Assembly (NCBI GenBank): GCA_029204225.1
Contig: CM055095.1
Span: 32,367,732-32,431,731, forward strand
DNA length: 64,000 bases
Direction: 5' to 3'
From: Diphasiastrum complanatum
Lineage: Eukaryota > Streptophyta > Lycopodiopsida > Lycopodiales > Lycopodiaceae
A model generated the notes under the pieces. It was not told the DNA's origin. It saw only the letters and a program-made list of their open reading frames with translations, and made no database searches. Positions within the stretch are counted from its first letter, which is position 1. Every line of letters begins with the position of its first letter. Shown here in pieces: positions 1 to 10,972 of this stretch. Both the position numbers and the translations under genes were made by a program.

Positions 1-13
1 TCATCCTCTGGAT

Positions 14-496
14 ATGGGACTTGATCGAGTATCACAGGATGCACACACTTCAGTTACATCTTTTGGAGAGCAGTTGATTACTCTTGCAGAGACACATTCT
101 CTTGCCATCTTGAATGGCCTCACACAGTGGCCTTCCTCATCAGCGTTTACATGTTATCCTCATGGTGGAGGACATAGTGTAGTTGACTACTTTATTGGAG
201 CACCTGCTTTGATCCCTCACATCTCCGATTTCTCCATTACACCTCCTACCATTTCTGATCACTCACTCCTACGCCTCTCACTGGGTCACATAACTCTGTC
301 TCCTAAAGTTCCACGCTCCTCTTCTACTAACAAACGTGTTCCTTTTACTCACTCTGGACTCGCCAACTACACTACAACCCTGTCTCACAACTACTTACTA
401 ACTTCCCTTTCACGGCATCAGTTGAGCAACAAGCCACTTTTCCCTCTTATCTGCGGCGTCCTCATCTTTCCCCACCAAGACAATATCATCTCATAG
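14..496 (+). pseudogene. LINE endonuclease C-terminal part
   Basis: This open frame has the end of an exonuclease/endonuclease/phosphatase (APE) fold: FTCYPHGGGHSVVDYFI, then DFSITPPTISDHSLL, the family's catalytic SDH near the C-terminus. The enzyme would nick target DNA to prime reverse transcription. The N-terminal half is beyond the window. A frameshift near 490-540 separates it from the RT frame, so it is part of a dead element and not a separate gene. Confidence 0.75.
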
Positions 497-548
497 ACGT
501 GTTCACAATCGCTGGTATGATGCAGAATGTCGCTCTCTTCACAAACAT

Positions 549-2877
549 GTGGTATATGCCAAATTACACTCCCCTACAACACTCAAACAACACCAGAAAA
601 AGTATCCTAAAGCCACCAGAACAAAGAAGATAACATACCTACAATCACTCTGCCAAAGGTTGATCGACTCTTTAGATTCCCCTTCCTCCTCCTTTTTCTG
701 GAAACATTTCACCAGATCCTCTTTGACTTTGGCCCCCATAGCAACCGAATCTTGGGTCGAATATGCCACAAAACTTTATACCCTAGACTCCCCTCCTACC
801 TTACTCTCACCACGACCTGCCCGCTGCACGCTTTTTACTCCACACATGGTTGAAAATGCCATTAACCATGCCAAACTTCATAAAGCCACTGACTATGATT
901 CTCTGAACGTGGATTTCCTAAAACCTGTAGCACATCTTATCTCACCCTTTATTGCTCACGCGTTTAACACTGTTGTGACCTCTGGTTTTCCTACGGCATG
1001 GTGTACTAATATCCTTCATCCCATTCTCAAGGCAGGTGATCCCATAAATGTAGAAAACTACCATACTATTATGATTGGTCACACTTTGGCTAAGATTTAT
1101 GGTTCCATTTTACAGACGGTTACTGGATCGTTTGCTGAGACTGAGGATTTACATGCTATGGGTCCTGCAGGCTGGGTTCAGACCAGGATACTCTACCTCA
1201 GATCAGATTTTCATTTTGAGATGCATCATTGAGGAGGCACGACATCAGAGACAGAGAGTTTATTGTTGCTTTGTGGACTTCCGCAAAGCTCTTGACTCAG
1301 TTCCGAGACATCTCCTTTTCCAGAGATTATCCTCACTTGGCTTCACAGACGAGACTATTGACGCGATCACTACTTTATATGAGCAAGTTTGGGCGCGGTT
1401 CAGGGACGGTAGTGGTTGGTCCCCACTGATCCATTCTACCATTGGAGTGAAGTAGGGCTGCCCCTTATCTCCTACTCTCTTTGCACTATATATTGATGAC
1501 CTCGAGCGGATAATTCGAGAGGAAGGTGGAGAGGGCTGTCCCTTAGCAGATATTATTATTCCCATTCTCCTATATGCTGATGATGTGGTTCTTCTCTCAT
1601 CCTCTGCAGCTGGCTTACAAAGACACCTTTCTACTTTACATCACTTCTGTCAGCTTTGGGGATTGACGGTTAATACTAAGAAGACCAAAATTATGGTGTT
1701 CAACACCAATAGACAGCATATGAGAGATGTGACCTTCTATTATGACGGGCTGCCGATTGAGATTGTGACCTCTTACACTTATTTGGGAGTACTTTTTTCT
1801 GGTCCGCTACTCACATTCCGACCGGCAGCCCTCACCAGACTCCGTAAGGGGCATACCCTCTTTGTTCATATGGAGAGATTCTATTCCACATATTATGTAC
1901 AGGACCCTGCTACCAGATGCTTACTATTTTCTACCACTGTCTCCCCAGTTGTTTTATACTCTGCTGAGACTTGGTGTCCGGATTTATCACGTGATACTTG
2001 GAGGGATCTTACTCGTATCCAGATTCTCATGCTTAGCAAGATGATTAGGGTTAAGCCCTCGGTGCCACATGATATCATATTAGCGGAGTTTGCTTCCCCT
2101 CCCCTGGTTATCGGTGCTATGTTTTAGATCATTACCTTTCTTCACATGATATCAGAGTTAGACACTTCCAGATATATTGTTGCTGCTCTCACTTCATCAC
2201 GCACCATTGCTGGACAGGGGGCCAAGCATTCTTGGTTTGACAGTGTCTCAACCCTTCTTCGGACTTGGGGCTTATCCGTACTTGATCTTCCAAGTGGGAC
2301 CCATGCTTATATCAGACAACATATTTATCGTAGCTACATACGCACTATATGGTCACAGCCTGACCTTGACAAGGTCAAGATACATTTCTATGGCACACAT
2401 CTACTACGTTTGGACACTACGGGTACCCTTGTCCTTCCAGCATATCTTAGACAACCATTATCTTTTGGTCTGCGGTACCGTATGGGACAGCTCCGAGTCT
2501 CTTCTCATCAGCTGGCTATTGAGACGAGTAGATACACGGACACTCCCAGATTGCAGAGGATATGTCAGCTTTGTTCTCTTCATGAGATAGAGGATGAGTT
2601 CCATTTCATCTTTCGCTGTCCAGTATATTATGAGATCAGGGGGCGTTACCATTGTTTATACAGAGATACCCCTCTCACGTTCCGATCGTTCCTCGAGTAT
2701 CCAGACTCCAGATGTGTAGGTCTTCTATTGAGAGAGATGTATGCTCTACGAGCTTCACTTCTACCTATCATAGATATGGATCACAGCCAGGCTCATATTA
2801 CCCAGTTTTTCCAGAAGCGAGACAGAGAGGATATTTCCGTTTTGGATTTTGAAGTCCCCACTCAGAGATTCTACTAG
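549..2877 (+). pseudogene. LINE reverse transcriptase and C-terminal domain, broken
   Basis: RT blocks appear in order. The frame from 549 carries the pre-fingers (KATDYDSLNVDFLKP). A shift near 1165 is followed by GFRPGYSTSDQ, then CFVDFRKALDSVPR. An in-frame TAG (1453-1455) sits just before GCPLSPTLF, where families usually have GxxQGCPLSP. The catalytic box LLYADDVVLLSS lies at about 1570-1605. After SYTYLGVLFS and SPVVLYSAETW another TAG (2125-2127) interrupts. The last part ends in a zinc-knuckle-like CQLCSLHEIEDEFHFIFRC, as in many LINE C-termini. It has too many breaks to encode an active enzyme. Confidence 0.82.
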
Positions 2878-3180
2878 TTCCAGGATCACCAGATCTTCAC
2901 GGGCTTCTTGCTAGTCTACAGCACGCTCCACTACTACTATCACTCATTATTTTCAGCTTACTCGTAGCTAGTCTCCTCCGCAGAGCAGGTGGTTAAGCTG
3001 TTGCATTGTACTCTCGCAAGCTGGTGGTCAAGCTTGGATACTTCTTCTTAGAGATAGCGAGATAGATATGCTAGTTTCTTGTCTTCTTTTCTGTTTACTA
3101 GTACATAAGTCCGTATGCGGACAATGCTCCTCACCTTTTGTATTCTCTTTTGTCTTGTGTACCTTTGGGTACCAAAAGAC
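2878..3180 (+). other. LINE 3' untranslated region
   Basis: About 300 bp lie between the last LINE stop codon and the simple-repeat tail. The sequence is pyrimidine-rich with no open frame of note. I assign it to the LINE by position only. No poly(A) tract is present. Confidence 0.5.
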
Positions 3181-3357
3181 ATTAATAATAATAATTCTAA
3201 TTCTAATTCTCTCTCTCTCAAAATGGGTAAAGAGTGCTTGTTCACTTTATAACCAATTGTTCAATCAATCATTGGTTGAGGGATTGCCCTATATATGGGC
3301 CCATAGCATAATTATATGAAAACAGGAAAAAAAATCATCCATCAAACCATCAACAAT

Positions 3358-4040
3358 CATGATTGGTCATGTTTTGGCAAAACTACAGGGAAATATATTG
3401 GAAAGGAAACTTAGTGGTTGGCTGGAAACTAATGAACAACCTGTAAAATAGTAGAAGCTTATGCAAAATGCACTTTAACATTGATCATTTAGTCACTCTT
3501 CTCTCCGTTATTGAAGAAAGACATATCAATCTTTATCGTTACTTTGTGGATTTTCACAAACTGACACACTCTCATGGCGCAAAAATTGGAAAGAATGGAT
3601 GAGGTAGGTGTCCCCATTGACATCCAACATGTGGTGGGGTAGCTTTACATACAGGTGGTAACAAAGGTGCAATCTCTAAAAGGACTAACCACAATTTTAA
3701 AAAACATTGGTGTGAAGCAAGGTTGCCCTCTTTCCTCTATATTGTTTAGTATTTACATTGATAAGCTTAAGCTATGCCTTAAAGAGGAGGGTGCTGGTGG
3801 GGCCAGACTTCTTTATTATGACATTTAACTCTTGTTCTATGCGGATGATGTGGTCCATTAGCTAATATTTAACACATCCTACAACATCTTGACACTCTTC
3901 GAACCTTTTGTGGATTCCTAGGTCTTTCAGTAAACTTGAGCTAAAATAAAGTTATGGTTTTGCAATCCAAAAAAATTACCTTAAGACGGCTGAAATTGAT
4001 GTAACACAAGAATGCAAATATTTGGGGGTTGAGATCTCCT
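3358..4040 (+). pseudogene. Degenerate second LINE reverse transcriptase
   Basis: Translated across frames, this stretch reads as a decayed relative of the first LINE: IGHVLAKLQGNILE (compare IGHTLAKIYGSILQ upstream), then GVKQGCPLSSILFSIYID near 3710, an FYADDVVH catalytic box near 3835-3860, and TQECKYLGVEIS near 4000-4040. Stops and shifts occur throughout. The canonical Q before GCPLS is kept here, unlike in the first copy. It is a fragment with no definable ends. Confidence 0.7.
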
Positions 4041-4486
4041 ATAACCTTTGATGCTAAGATTATCATGAGTGAAGAAACTAATGTAGAAAGTAAGGGCTTG
4101 TTGAAGAATCCTTTGAAGTCTTGTCTGAGTGGTTGAAGGCTGCCACAAATAATAGGGTGATGATGCTTGGTTCCACTTGGTAGGTTTTAAAAGGTGGGAT
4201 GTATATGCATCCCAAGTAAGCTTTGCGATGCACAATCTCCTTTTAGATCTAAGCTTGTGTGAATTCATGTGTATTAATGATATGGCCTGTTTTTCTTCAT
4301 AGAAATGTCCACCTCAATATATCTTTGTATAGGTCCATTAATCATAGCTTTGAGCTAATCTTTGTAATATTGCATTTTCCTCTTCATTGGTTCTTTCCAC
4401 ATGCTTTCTATAGGTTTTTTGACACAAAAAATTTGAAGTTATGGGCGGTTTTGGCCATTCAATTTGCAGGATTTTCCAAAAATTCA

Positions 4487-4816
4487 GCCACTTGACAATA
4501 TCCATCCATCAACCATTGTTTAGTCTTTGTGAGAGCATGCAAACTGTTAACTTAGAGAATCATTTTGTAAAGTGTGTTCTTTCCAAATATTTGATTATTC
4601 TAAAGCAATGTGGCTGCTTCCATATGGAGGTACCTATGATCATCCATCAGCCACTTGGCAATATCCATCCATCAGCCATTGTTTAGTCTTTGTGAGAGCA
4701 TGCAATTTTAAACTGTTAACTTAGAGCATCATTTTGTAAAGTGTGTTTTTTCCAAATATTTGATTATTCTAAAGCAATGTGGCTGCTTCCATATGGAGGT
4801 ACCTATGATTTAGCTA
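4487..4816. repeat. Tandem duplication, period about 163 bp
   Basis: Two near-identical units begin with CACTTG(A/G)CAATATCCATCC (about 4489 and 4652). Both run through TTGTGAGAGCATGCAA, TCTAAAGCAATGTGGC and CCATATGGAGGTACCTATGA. The second unit has a short insertion. No coding sense is visible; it lies between LINE fragments. Confidence 0.8.
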
Positions 4817-4847
4817 ACAAGATAGCTTATGGTATGGTTTGTTTGAC

Positions 4848-4990
4848 ATTCAAATAGGTAGAGATGAACCATTTTTGTAGCCTCTTGATTTTAGCCCATT
4901 TGGCATGTGATATGTTGTCAACAACCATCTCACACCCATATAATAGGACCAACCTTAGTAATGATTCAAAAGTGACCTCTTCTTTGCCAT
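4848..4990 (-). pseudogene. LINE reverse transcriptase thumb fragment, opposite strand
   Basis: On the minus strand an open stretch reads VLLYGCEMVVD, then WAKIKRLQKWFIS. This is the conserved region just downstream of LINE RT palms, and the + strand LINE has SPVVLYSAETW at the matching place. It is inverted relative to the neighbouring + strand LINE remnant, so it is either a separate insertion or the result of an inversion. Confidence 0.6.
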
Positions 4991-6740
4991 CTCGAAAGAT
5001 CAAATTTTTTGCATGAGGTTTTCATACCAAAGAATGATTTCCACCACTAAAAGGTCCAATAAAATTTATCCAATTGTAAAAATTGAGCACATTTAATCTA
5101 CTTGTTGTTGATGGGATATACAATATTACTACTAAGATAGTATTAAACAAAAAATGGTATGAGGACAAGGTCTACCCTGTGTACTATGTAGTACGCCTCA
5201 CATAGACTGAAAGTTGGGTGTAGTGGATAATTTTTGTTGATTACTTCTTATCATATATGAACTCCCTATGGTGTGTGTATGAAGAGTTTTGGTGCTGAAA
5301 ATAACTCGGATATAGAAGATGGTGGATAGAAAACAAGAATAGGGGCTAGAGCTATCAATTTTAGTTGTTTAAAATGCATGTAGATTCTCTTAATACTAGT
5401 GTCAATATTTGTCTATGCTATTGGAAATAGCAGAAGTAAAGCTTCGCATACAAATACTGGCTATGATTTATAGCATATATATTATGCATCAAAAGGACAA
5501 AACTCTTTGATGATTAGATAAGCCTATTTTTGGTCAAATTGATTTGTACTATATCTTCTACCCATGGATTTAGACCTATGATCATGCATAATCTGCTACT
5601 TTGGAAGTTGATGCAGCTCGGCCAATTTGTCCACTCGAATCTTGTAAAACTCTAATCAGAATGAGAGAATACCAATTCTAAATAAGGCATGTAAATGTTG
5701 ATCCCAACTAATCAAAAGCACAAGAATAGATTGGCTTGCACTGAGCAAGCAAATTGCTCATCGCTAATTGGATATTTCTATCCAAATTAATAACAAATAT
5801 TAGAACTTTATTTTAAGTAGTATGCCTAGGGATTTCCTAAATAGATTAGGTCCTAGTACTGTGATGTAAAGATAGAATCTAAAGTACTTTAAAATTTTTG
5901 TTTTAGAATACATGTGTAGACTATCCAATTGATTATTAGCATTGGTAAGTCTCCTATCTTTCCTTTTGAAAAATTTAATCTCAAACAAAATGTTCAACTG
6001 AATTATAACTTAGAATCCTAGAAACTATTCCAAAGTAGGGGAGAAGGTCTAAGGCAAATTGATTAGATACTGTATCTAATTTGACATAACAATAGTTGGT
6101 GTTGGTCAAAGTTTAAGAACATCTAATTATTTAGTGGTAAGTGGTAAGTGCTAAGTGGTTATGTGGTTGGATTGATACAATCATATAAGAATATAAACAC
6201 AATAGCCTTATGCTTAGTATATAGGGAAATTCTATCCTATCTAATTTCAGCAAGTTTTTGATTGACTATTCATGATATTAAAATTAATAAAACTATCAGC
6301 TCGACGTGCTAGAATGAGTGTTGAGTAATCAATGTAAGATTTTGTGAAACTTTGGCTATGAAAATGGCTAAAATTCCTGAAATGAGTTGTTGAGAAATCA
6401 ACATTAGGTTTTAAGTAATCAACTTTCTCGTAGATTCAAGACTTCAAGGTGAGGAAAATCAATTCCACATGGAATGTCCTCCATTATCTCATAGGATGAT
6501 TGTTGATGTAACATACTTCACCATTGTGAAATTGAGATAAGATATTATGCATATGAGGATAAAAAAAAATCAAATATCTATCAAACTTTTAAACAGTCTC
6601 CTTCAAATATTAATATGTAGGAAACCCATGCATCTTGGACTCTCTATGAGGGTCAAAAGATGCCACCGTATTGCTATAAGTTAATCTCAAGTGTGAGACT
6701 GTTGTGAATGGTGTGAGTTATAGTTGTATGCTATAGTAAT
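4991..6740. other. AT-rich spacer without recognisable gene
   Basis: I see only short frames here (longest 65 codons, minus strand, 5800-5997) with no family motif. There are no TIRs, LTR ends or clear repeats. It probably contains decayed repeat sequence. Confidence 0.5.
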
Positions 6741-6775
6741 TCTTGTTGAAGTACAGTATTTTGGATCAACTCAGC

Positions 6776-7262
6776 CTACCTAGCTTGCCGCCCTCTGAGG
6801 TCTGGCTGGTTGCAGAAATATCTCAAAGTGGTATGGTCGGTGTACACATAGAATTCTGCACCATACAAATAATGCCTCCATGCCTTCAAAGCGTGGACTA
6901 TGGCATACAACTCCTTCTCATGAGTTGGATTATTCTTTTGTGCAGGGTTGAGCTTCTTGCTCTCAAAGGTCACAGGCCTACCCTTTTGCATCAGAACTGC
7001 CCCAACAACAATGTCACTTGCATTCGTTTCAACAACAAATGGTTTCTAAGGGTTAACAATTTTTAAAGTGATGAAGTCAACATAACCTGTTAATCCATCA
7101 AAACTTTTTTGTTAAACCTCCGTCCATTCTTTCCACTTATTCTTTTGCAACACATCGGTCAATGGCACAGCTACATGTGAATAAATTTTCACACCTTTCA
7201 AATAAAACACAGTTAATCCAAGAAAGCTTCTCAATGTTGTCAAGTCTATAGGAACATGCCAA
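6776..7262 (-). pseudogene. Ty3/gypsy RT end and RNase H fragment
   Basis: On the minus strand the order is the end of the gypsy RT (PIDLTTLRSFLGLTVFY, IYSHVAVPLTDVLQK), the RNase H start PFVVETNASDIVVGAVLMQ, then KNNPTHEKELYAIVHALKAW, HYLYGAEFYVYTDHTTLRY and a trailing CNQPDLRGRQAR. The first catalytic Asp region is ETNASD rather than the usual xTDAS. Two stops lie upstream of the RNase H. It is inverted relative to the integrase that follows at 7327. Confidence 0.82.
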
Positions 7263-7326
7263 GCAAGAAGAACAACAACATTCTAAGGATCTGGTTTTAT
7301 CCCATCAGCTGACATATGGTAGCAGA

Positions 7327-8344
7327 TGGGAGAGTATCTTCATGTACTTTGTCACCAACTTGCCTCATACGCGGTTACAGCATGATTCTATCAGGGTCAT
7401 AGTTGACAGATTCACTAAGATGGCTCATTTTATTCGAACGTGTAAAAAGATTGATGCAACTAGAGTAGCTAGCCTATTTATTGAGTATGTGCTCAGACTT
7501 CATGGGTTACCGTCATCAATAGTGTCTGACAGACATACTCGATTTACTGGGAGCTTTTGGACGACAGTTATGGCCAATCTGGAAGTCCAATTGAGAATGA
7601 GCAACACGGAGCATCCTGAAACGGATGGCCAAACTGAGAGAGTCAACCATACCTTAGAGGATATGTGTAGGGCATTTGTTGCGGATAAGCAAACTCAGTG
7701 GGAAAAGTATTTACCACTGTTGGAGTTTGCTTACAATGACAAGAAAAATGTAGTACTAAATTGAGCCCTTTCGAGCTTAATTGTGGTTTTGGGCCAACTA
7801 GCCCTATTATGGTTGGAATTTCTCAGAAAGTGCCTAGTGTGGCTAATTTCTAAACTCAAATCAGTGAAATGCTTGGGTTAGCAAAAGTTAATGTAAGGCA
7901 AGCGATGGATTGAGCTAAGTCTTACGTTGATTAGCATCGCACACTTAGAGAGTTTGTGGTAGGAGACATGGTGTTTCTCCAAGTACCCAAGGACTGGCAA
8001 GTGTTACTAGTTATCCCCTCATTGTTGTGGACCCTGGAAAGTTGTTAAAAGAATCAGTGATATTTCTTATAGGTTAGGTTTGCCGTAAACTTGTAAAGTG
8101 CATCCTGTATTTCATGTTCTAGATTGAAACGGCTTTTACATAATGGCGATAACTTGATGTTTGATGGTTTGTTTGCATTCCAGGAGCAAGCAGAAGTAAC
8201 CCATGGGCTGGCAAGGGTATTGGATAGGTGGGAGAGGTGTTTACACAACCCTCTGACCCGTGAGTACTTGGTCGCATGGACGCTACTTGGGATGATTTAA
8301 AATCGCTGAAAATACCTGAAAAAGATGAAGTCACGGAAGCTTAG
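7327..8344 (+). pseudogene. Ty3/gypsy integrase with decayed chromodomain
   Basis: The frame opens with WESIFMYFVTNLP, the start of the gypsy integrase core. It continues with DSIRVIVDRFTKMAHFI (first Asp), LPSSIVSDRHTRFTG (second Asp) and HPETDGQTERVNHTLED (Glu), so all three DDE residues are present. After about 7764 stops accumulate, but REFVVGDMVFLQVP and a chromodomain-like tail (EYLVAW, then DATWDDLKSLKIPE after a shift, stop at 8342) can be followed. This marks it as a chromovirus-type gypsy element. No LTR is visible near it. Confidence 0.8.
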
Positions 8345-8640
8345 AATTTGGGAAGGATTAATTTTGGTGTCCTGGCTTCTTGAAACATGTTTGCCAAAAT
8401 TATCTCCACAAACTAGATGCCAAAAGCCCAAAAATATAGAATGAATATCCAGCCTCCATAGTAAAAACTGTAGTAAAAAATGGACTTAGAACATTTGGCA
8501 AAAATCCAAAAACTAAGCATGAAAATACTGGCACCTGTTGTGTAATTCCAGATCAAATTAACTAAGATTGGAGGTACCACACCTTGCCTAGTGAGCTCAG
8601 GCCTGAAGCCTAATCACGTTATATTGACTCTATTATGTAA
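8345..8640. other. Spacer between gypsy remnant and MITE
   Basis: No open frame or repeat end is recognised in this 296-bp stretch. It may be residual gypsy 3' sequence or intron of the PAS1-like gene. Confidence 0.4.
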
Positions 8641-8648
8641 ATTTTAAG

Positions 8649-8874
8649 CATAGATGCAGCGAATCGCGATTCGCTGGTTTTGCGATTCGCGAATCGTGAT
8701 ATTGCGAACCGCGATTCGCTGCAAAGAATCGTTGTCAAGAATCATTGAAAAAAAAATATATATTTGTGCATTTCGGGCCTCCTCCTTGCGGACAGAACCG
8801 CACCAGCCGTAGAGGACAGAACCGCGCCAGCTGGGTTTTTGTTCAGCATGGTTTTAGTTCCGTTTGTTGTGATC

Positions 8875-8905
<31 letters not shown>

Positions 8906-9079
8906 TAAGAAACAGTCGGCAAACTACACATACATAATGCTTTCAATCAGAGCTTTCATCTGATACCCATATTGCCTAAAAAAATTTCAAAAAAAAAAAA
9001 AAAAATCGATTCTGCACGATTCTCTGAAAAACCCAAAATGCGATTCTGAATCGTGATTCAGAATCGCGGTGCATCTATG
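8649..9079. mobile_element. hAT-like MITE (431 bp) with perfect 8-bp TSD
   Basis: The element starts CATAGATGCAGCGAATCGCG and ends with the inverted CGCGGTGCATCTATG, giving terminal inverted repeats of CATAGATGCA plus diverged palindromic GATTC/GAATC arrays. It is flanked on both sides by the identical octamer ATTTTAAG (8641-8648 and 9080-9087). An 8-bp duplication is the hallmark of hAT transposition. No transposase frame fits, so it is non-autonomous. It contains a GA-rich run near 8876-8907 and an A-run near 8990-9005. It lies about 200 bp upstream of a PAS1-like exon, probably within an intron. Confidence 0.85.
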
Positions 9080-9289
9080 ATTTTAAGTTATTACAATGTA
9101 GAAGTGCTTAGCATGAACAAAGAAAATCTCTTATAGATCCACCCTATTTTACAGTATCACATCTTCTTTTCTGGAAACTCTGACCTACTTTTGTATATGC
9201 AATGTCAATTTAACAGAAATGCTCATTACAACAAGGTATTCTTGCCTCTCTAGATGAGAGTCTGACTGAAGTATCAATAATGTTTTAAG

Positions 9290-9391
9290 GTCTTGGAAGG
9301 GAATCCTCATCATGTGAAAGCATTGTACCGTCGTGGTGTGGCCTATACAGCTAGAGGAGACTTTGAGGAAGCCCATAGCGACTTTGAGACA
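9290..9391 (+). CDS. PAS1: PAS1-like FKBP/TPR protein, antepenultimate exon (TPR)
   Basis: This 102-bp exon (34 codons, phase 0) has acceptor TTTTAAG at 9289 and donor GTAAGT at 9392. It encodes VLEGNPHHVKALYRRGVAY followed by a repeat ending HSDFET. That is a tetratricopeptide helix pair of the type at the C-terminal end of the PASTICCINO1 TPR region, which in flowering plants follows FKBP domains and acts in very-long-chain fatty acid elongation at the ER and in cell-division control. The upstream exons are not recognisable in the preceding 9 kb. Either a very long intron carries the gypsy and MITE insertions, or the gene is truncated. Assignment to PAS1 rests on the next two exons. Confidence 0.75.
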
Positions 9392-9590
9392 GTAAGTCTG
9401 TTAAGCATGAGTTGGCAGATATTTGCTTGGTGTCCCATTCGGTGAGCCATGAGCTCTTTGATAGTGATTGGCAATTCTTGAACTCAAGGATTAGTGTGTT
9501 GTTGTCTATGCATTTGACTGTGAAGGCATCAGTGTTCATTATATCATTCAACAAGTTGCATAGTTTGACCATTATTTGTCATTTTGGCAG

Positions 9591-9662
9591 ATGAAAAGGA
9601 TTGATAAATCATCTGAACAGGATGCAAATGCTGCAATAATAAAGCTTCAAAAAAAAAAGCAG
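9591..9662 (+). CDS. PAS1: PAS1-like protein, penultimate exon
   Basis: This 72-bp exon (24 codons, phase 0) runs from acceptor TTTTGGCAG (9590) to donor GTTGTC at 9663, reading MKRIDKSSEQDANAAIIKLQ then KKKQ. The DKSSE-DA-AA-KL pattern matches the stretch after the last TPR in PASTICCINO1 proteins as I remember the family. It joins in frame to the exon at 12005, across a 2.34-kb intron. The donor has GT followed by a weak match. Confidence 0.75.
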
Positions 9663-9764
9663 GTTGTCCATTCGATACCTTTGGGATGCTTGAAAACTGT
9701 TCTTGCATTTTGGAATGTAGCCTTTGGACGTCTGATTTTTTTGTTTCTGTTTATTTTATCATCA

Positions 9765-10526
9765 GATGCTAGCATAATAATGTAGGGAAAAACACAATCA
9801 TAACAATTTTTGTAATAAAGAAAGAAAATTGAATCATACATGCTTTTCCAACTGGACTAGTTAGATTTAGATGTGGTTTACATGTTGGATTGACAAAACA
9901 CATTATTACTCTGGATTCCATCCTTTCAAATGTAGAAAATTCGGACACAATAGACGTTTTGCTATTTAAAGACATTAGAATTACAGGAGAGATACTAATC
10001 TGCTAGACAAGCCTCTCTGATTGAGCCACATGGGGTTTTTAGATGCTATCACTTTGTGTTCTGAGGTCCCTTCAAGGCTTTTACGAGGATGTGATGGCTT
10101 CAATTTGACCTGATCCATGTCTTTTGTTTTGAAAGATATCAATGTTTCTAGTGGATAGTATGATATTTATCAGCAGACGCTAGCATAATACTGTAGGTAA
10201 AAACACAATCGTAACATTTTTTGTATAACACAAAGAAAATTGAATCGTACATGCTTTTCCAACTGGACTAGAAATGTGCTGTACATGCTGGATTGACGAA
10301 ATGCGTCATCACTCTGGATTCCGTCCTTGCAAATGTAGAAAGCTCGGACACAATAGACATTTTACTTTTATAAGACATTAGAATTATAGGAGAGAGTAAT
10401 CTGCTAGACAAGCCTCTCTGATTGTGCCACATGGGGTTTCTAGATGCTGTCACTTTGTGTTCTGAGTTCCTTTCGAAGCTATTATGAGGATGTGATGGCT
10501 TCAATTTGATCTGATCCATGTCTTTC
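9765..10526. repeat. Intronic tandem duplication, period about 406 bp
   Basis: Unit 1 is about 9765-10128 and unit 2 about 10171-10526. Both contain GCTAGCATAATA, TGCTTTTCCAACTGGACTAG, TAGACAAGCCTCTCTGATTG and GATGTGATGGCTTCAATTTG in the same order. By eye the units are roughly 85-90% alike. It lies inside the last intron of the PAS1-like gene. Confidence 0.85.
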
Positions 10527-10972
10527 TTGGATGGCATCCAGTGACAGGATACAATTTATGAATCACCACTTATGGAAATTCTCTTCAATTTTTTAAAGTT
10601 ACTAGCCACCTGGAGTATGGTGTCATTTATGGCGTACATATTCAATGTTTCATTGAAACATGTTTCCTTCACTGAAACTCCATTATGAAAAATCTGTCAA
10701 ATGGAACTTTCGAAATGGATTTTATAAATTTAAGAAGAAAAAAAAAGACTTAATCATTTTTTTTCCGGGTATTAAACAATTCTAACAGCTGTTTTTAGTA
10801 TTGCTCTTTTTTTTTTGTTTGAAAGAGTGTGTTAGGGTAGGGGGAATGAGCTAAATTGTAATTTAAAAACTTGAATGTGCTTGAAACTTGAAAGTTGAGA
10901 GAAAAGTTGAAAGTTAGTGTAGTGTCCACTTTGAGATTAGTGTTAGAACTTAGATCAGTATGTTTTTGCCAT

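Larger units (their letters stand above)
1..3222 (+). mobile_element. LINE (non-LTR retrotransposon), 5'-truncated by window edge, inactive
   Basis: The order seen is AP-type endonuclease C-terminus, reverse transcriptase, a C-terminal CCHC-like knuckle, about 300 bp of 3' UTR and a simple-repeat tail. The tail (3181-3222) is TAA repeats, then TTCTAA repeats, then CT repeats, where a poly(A) would stand in an L1 element. At least two frameshifts and two in-frame stops make it non-functional. The RT active site reads YADD. The clade (CR1/L2/jockey-like or another) cannot be settled by eye. The true 5' end lies left of the window. Confidence 0.85.

Noticed and set aside
7342-7764. Treating the gypsy integrase as a domesticated host gene
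   Set aside because: It is followed by stops, a decayed chromodomain and adjacent inverted RNase H; an ordinary dead element.
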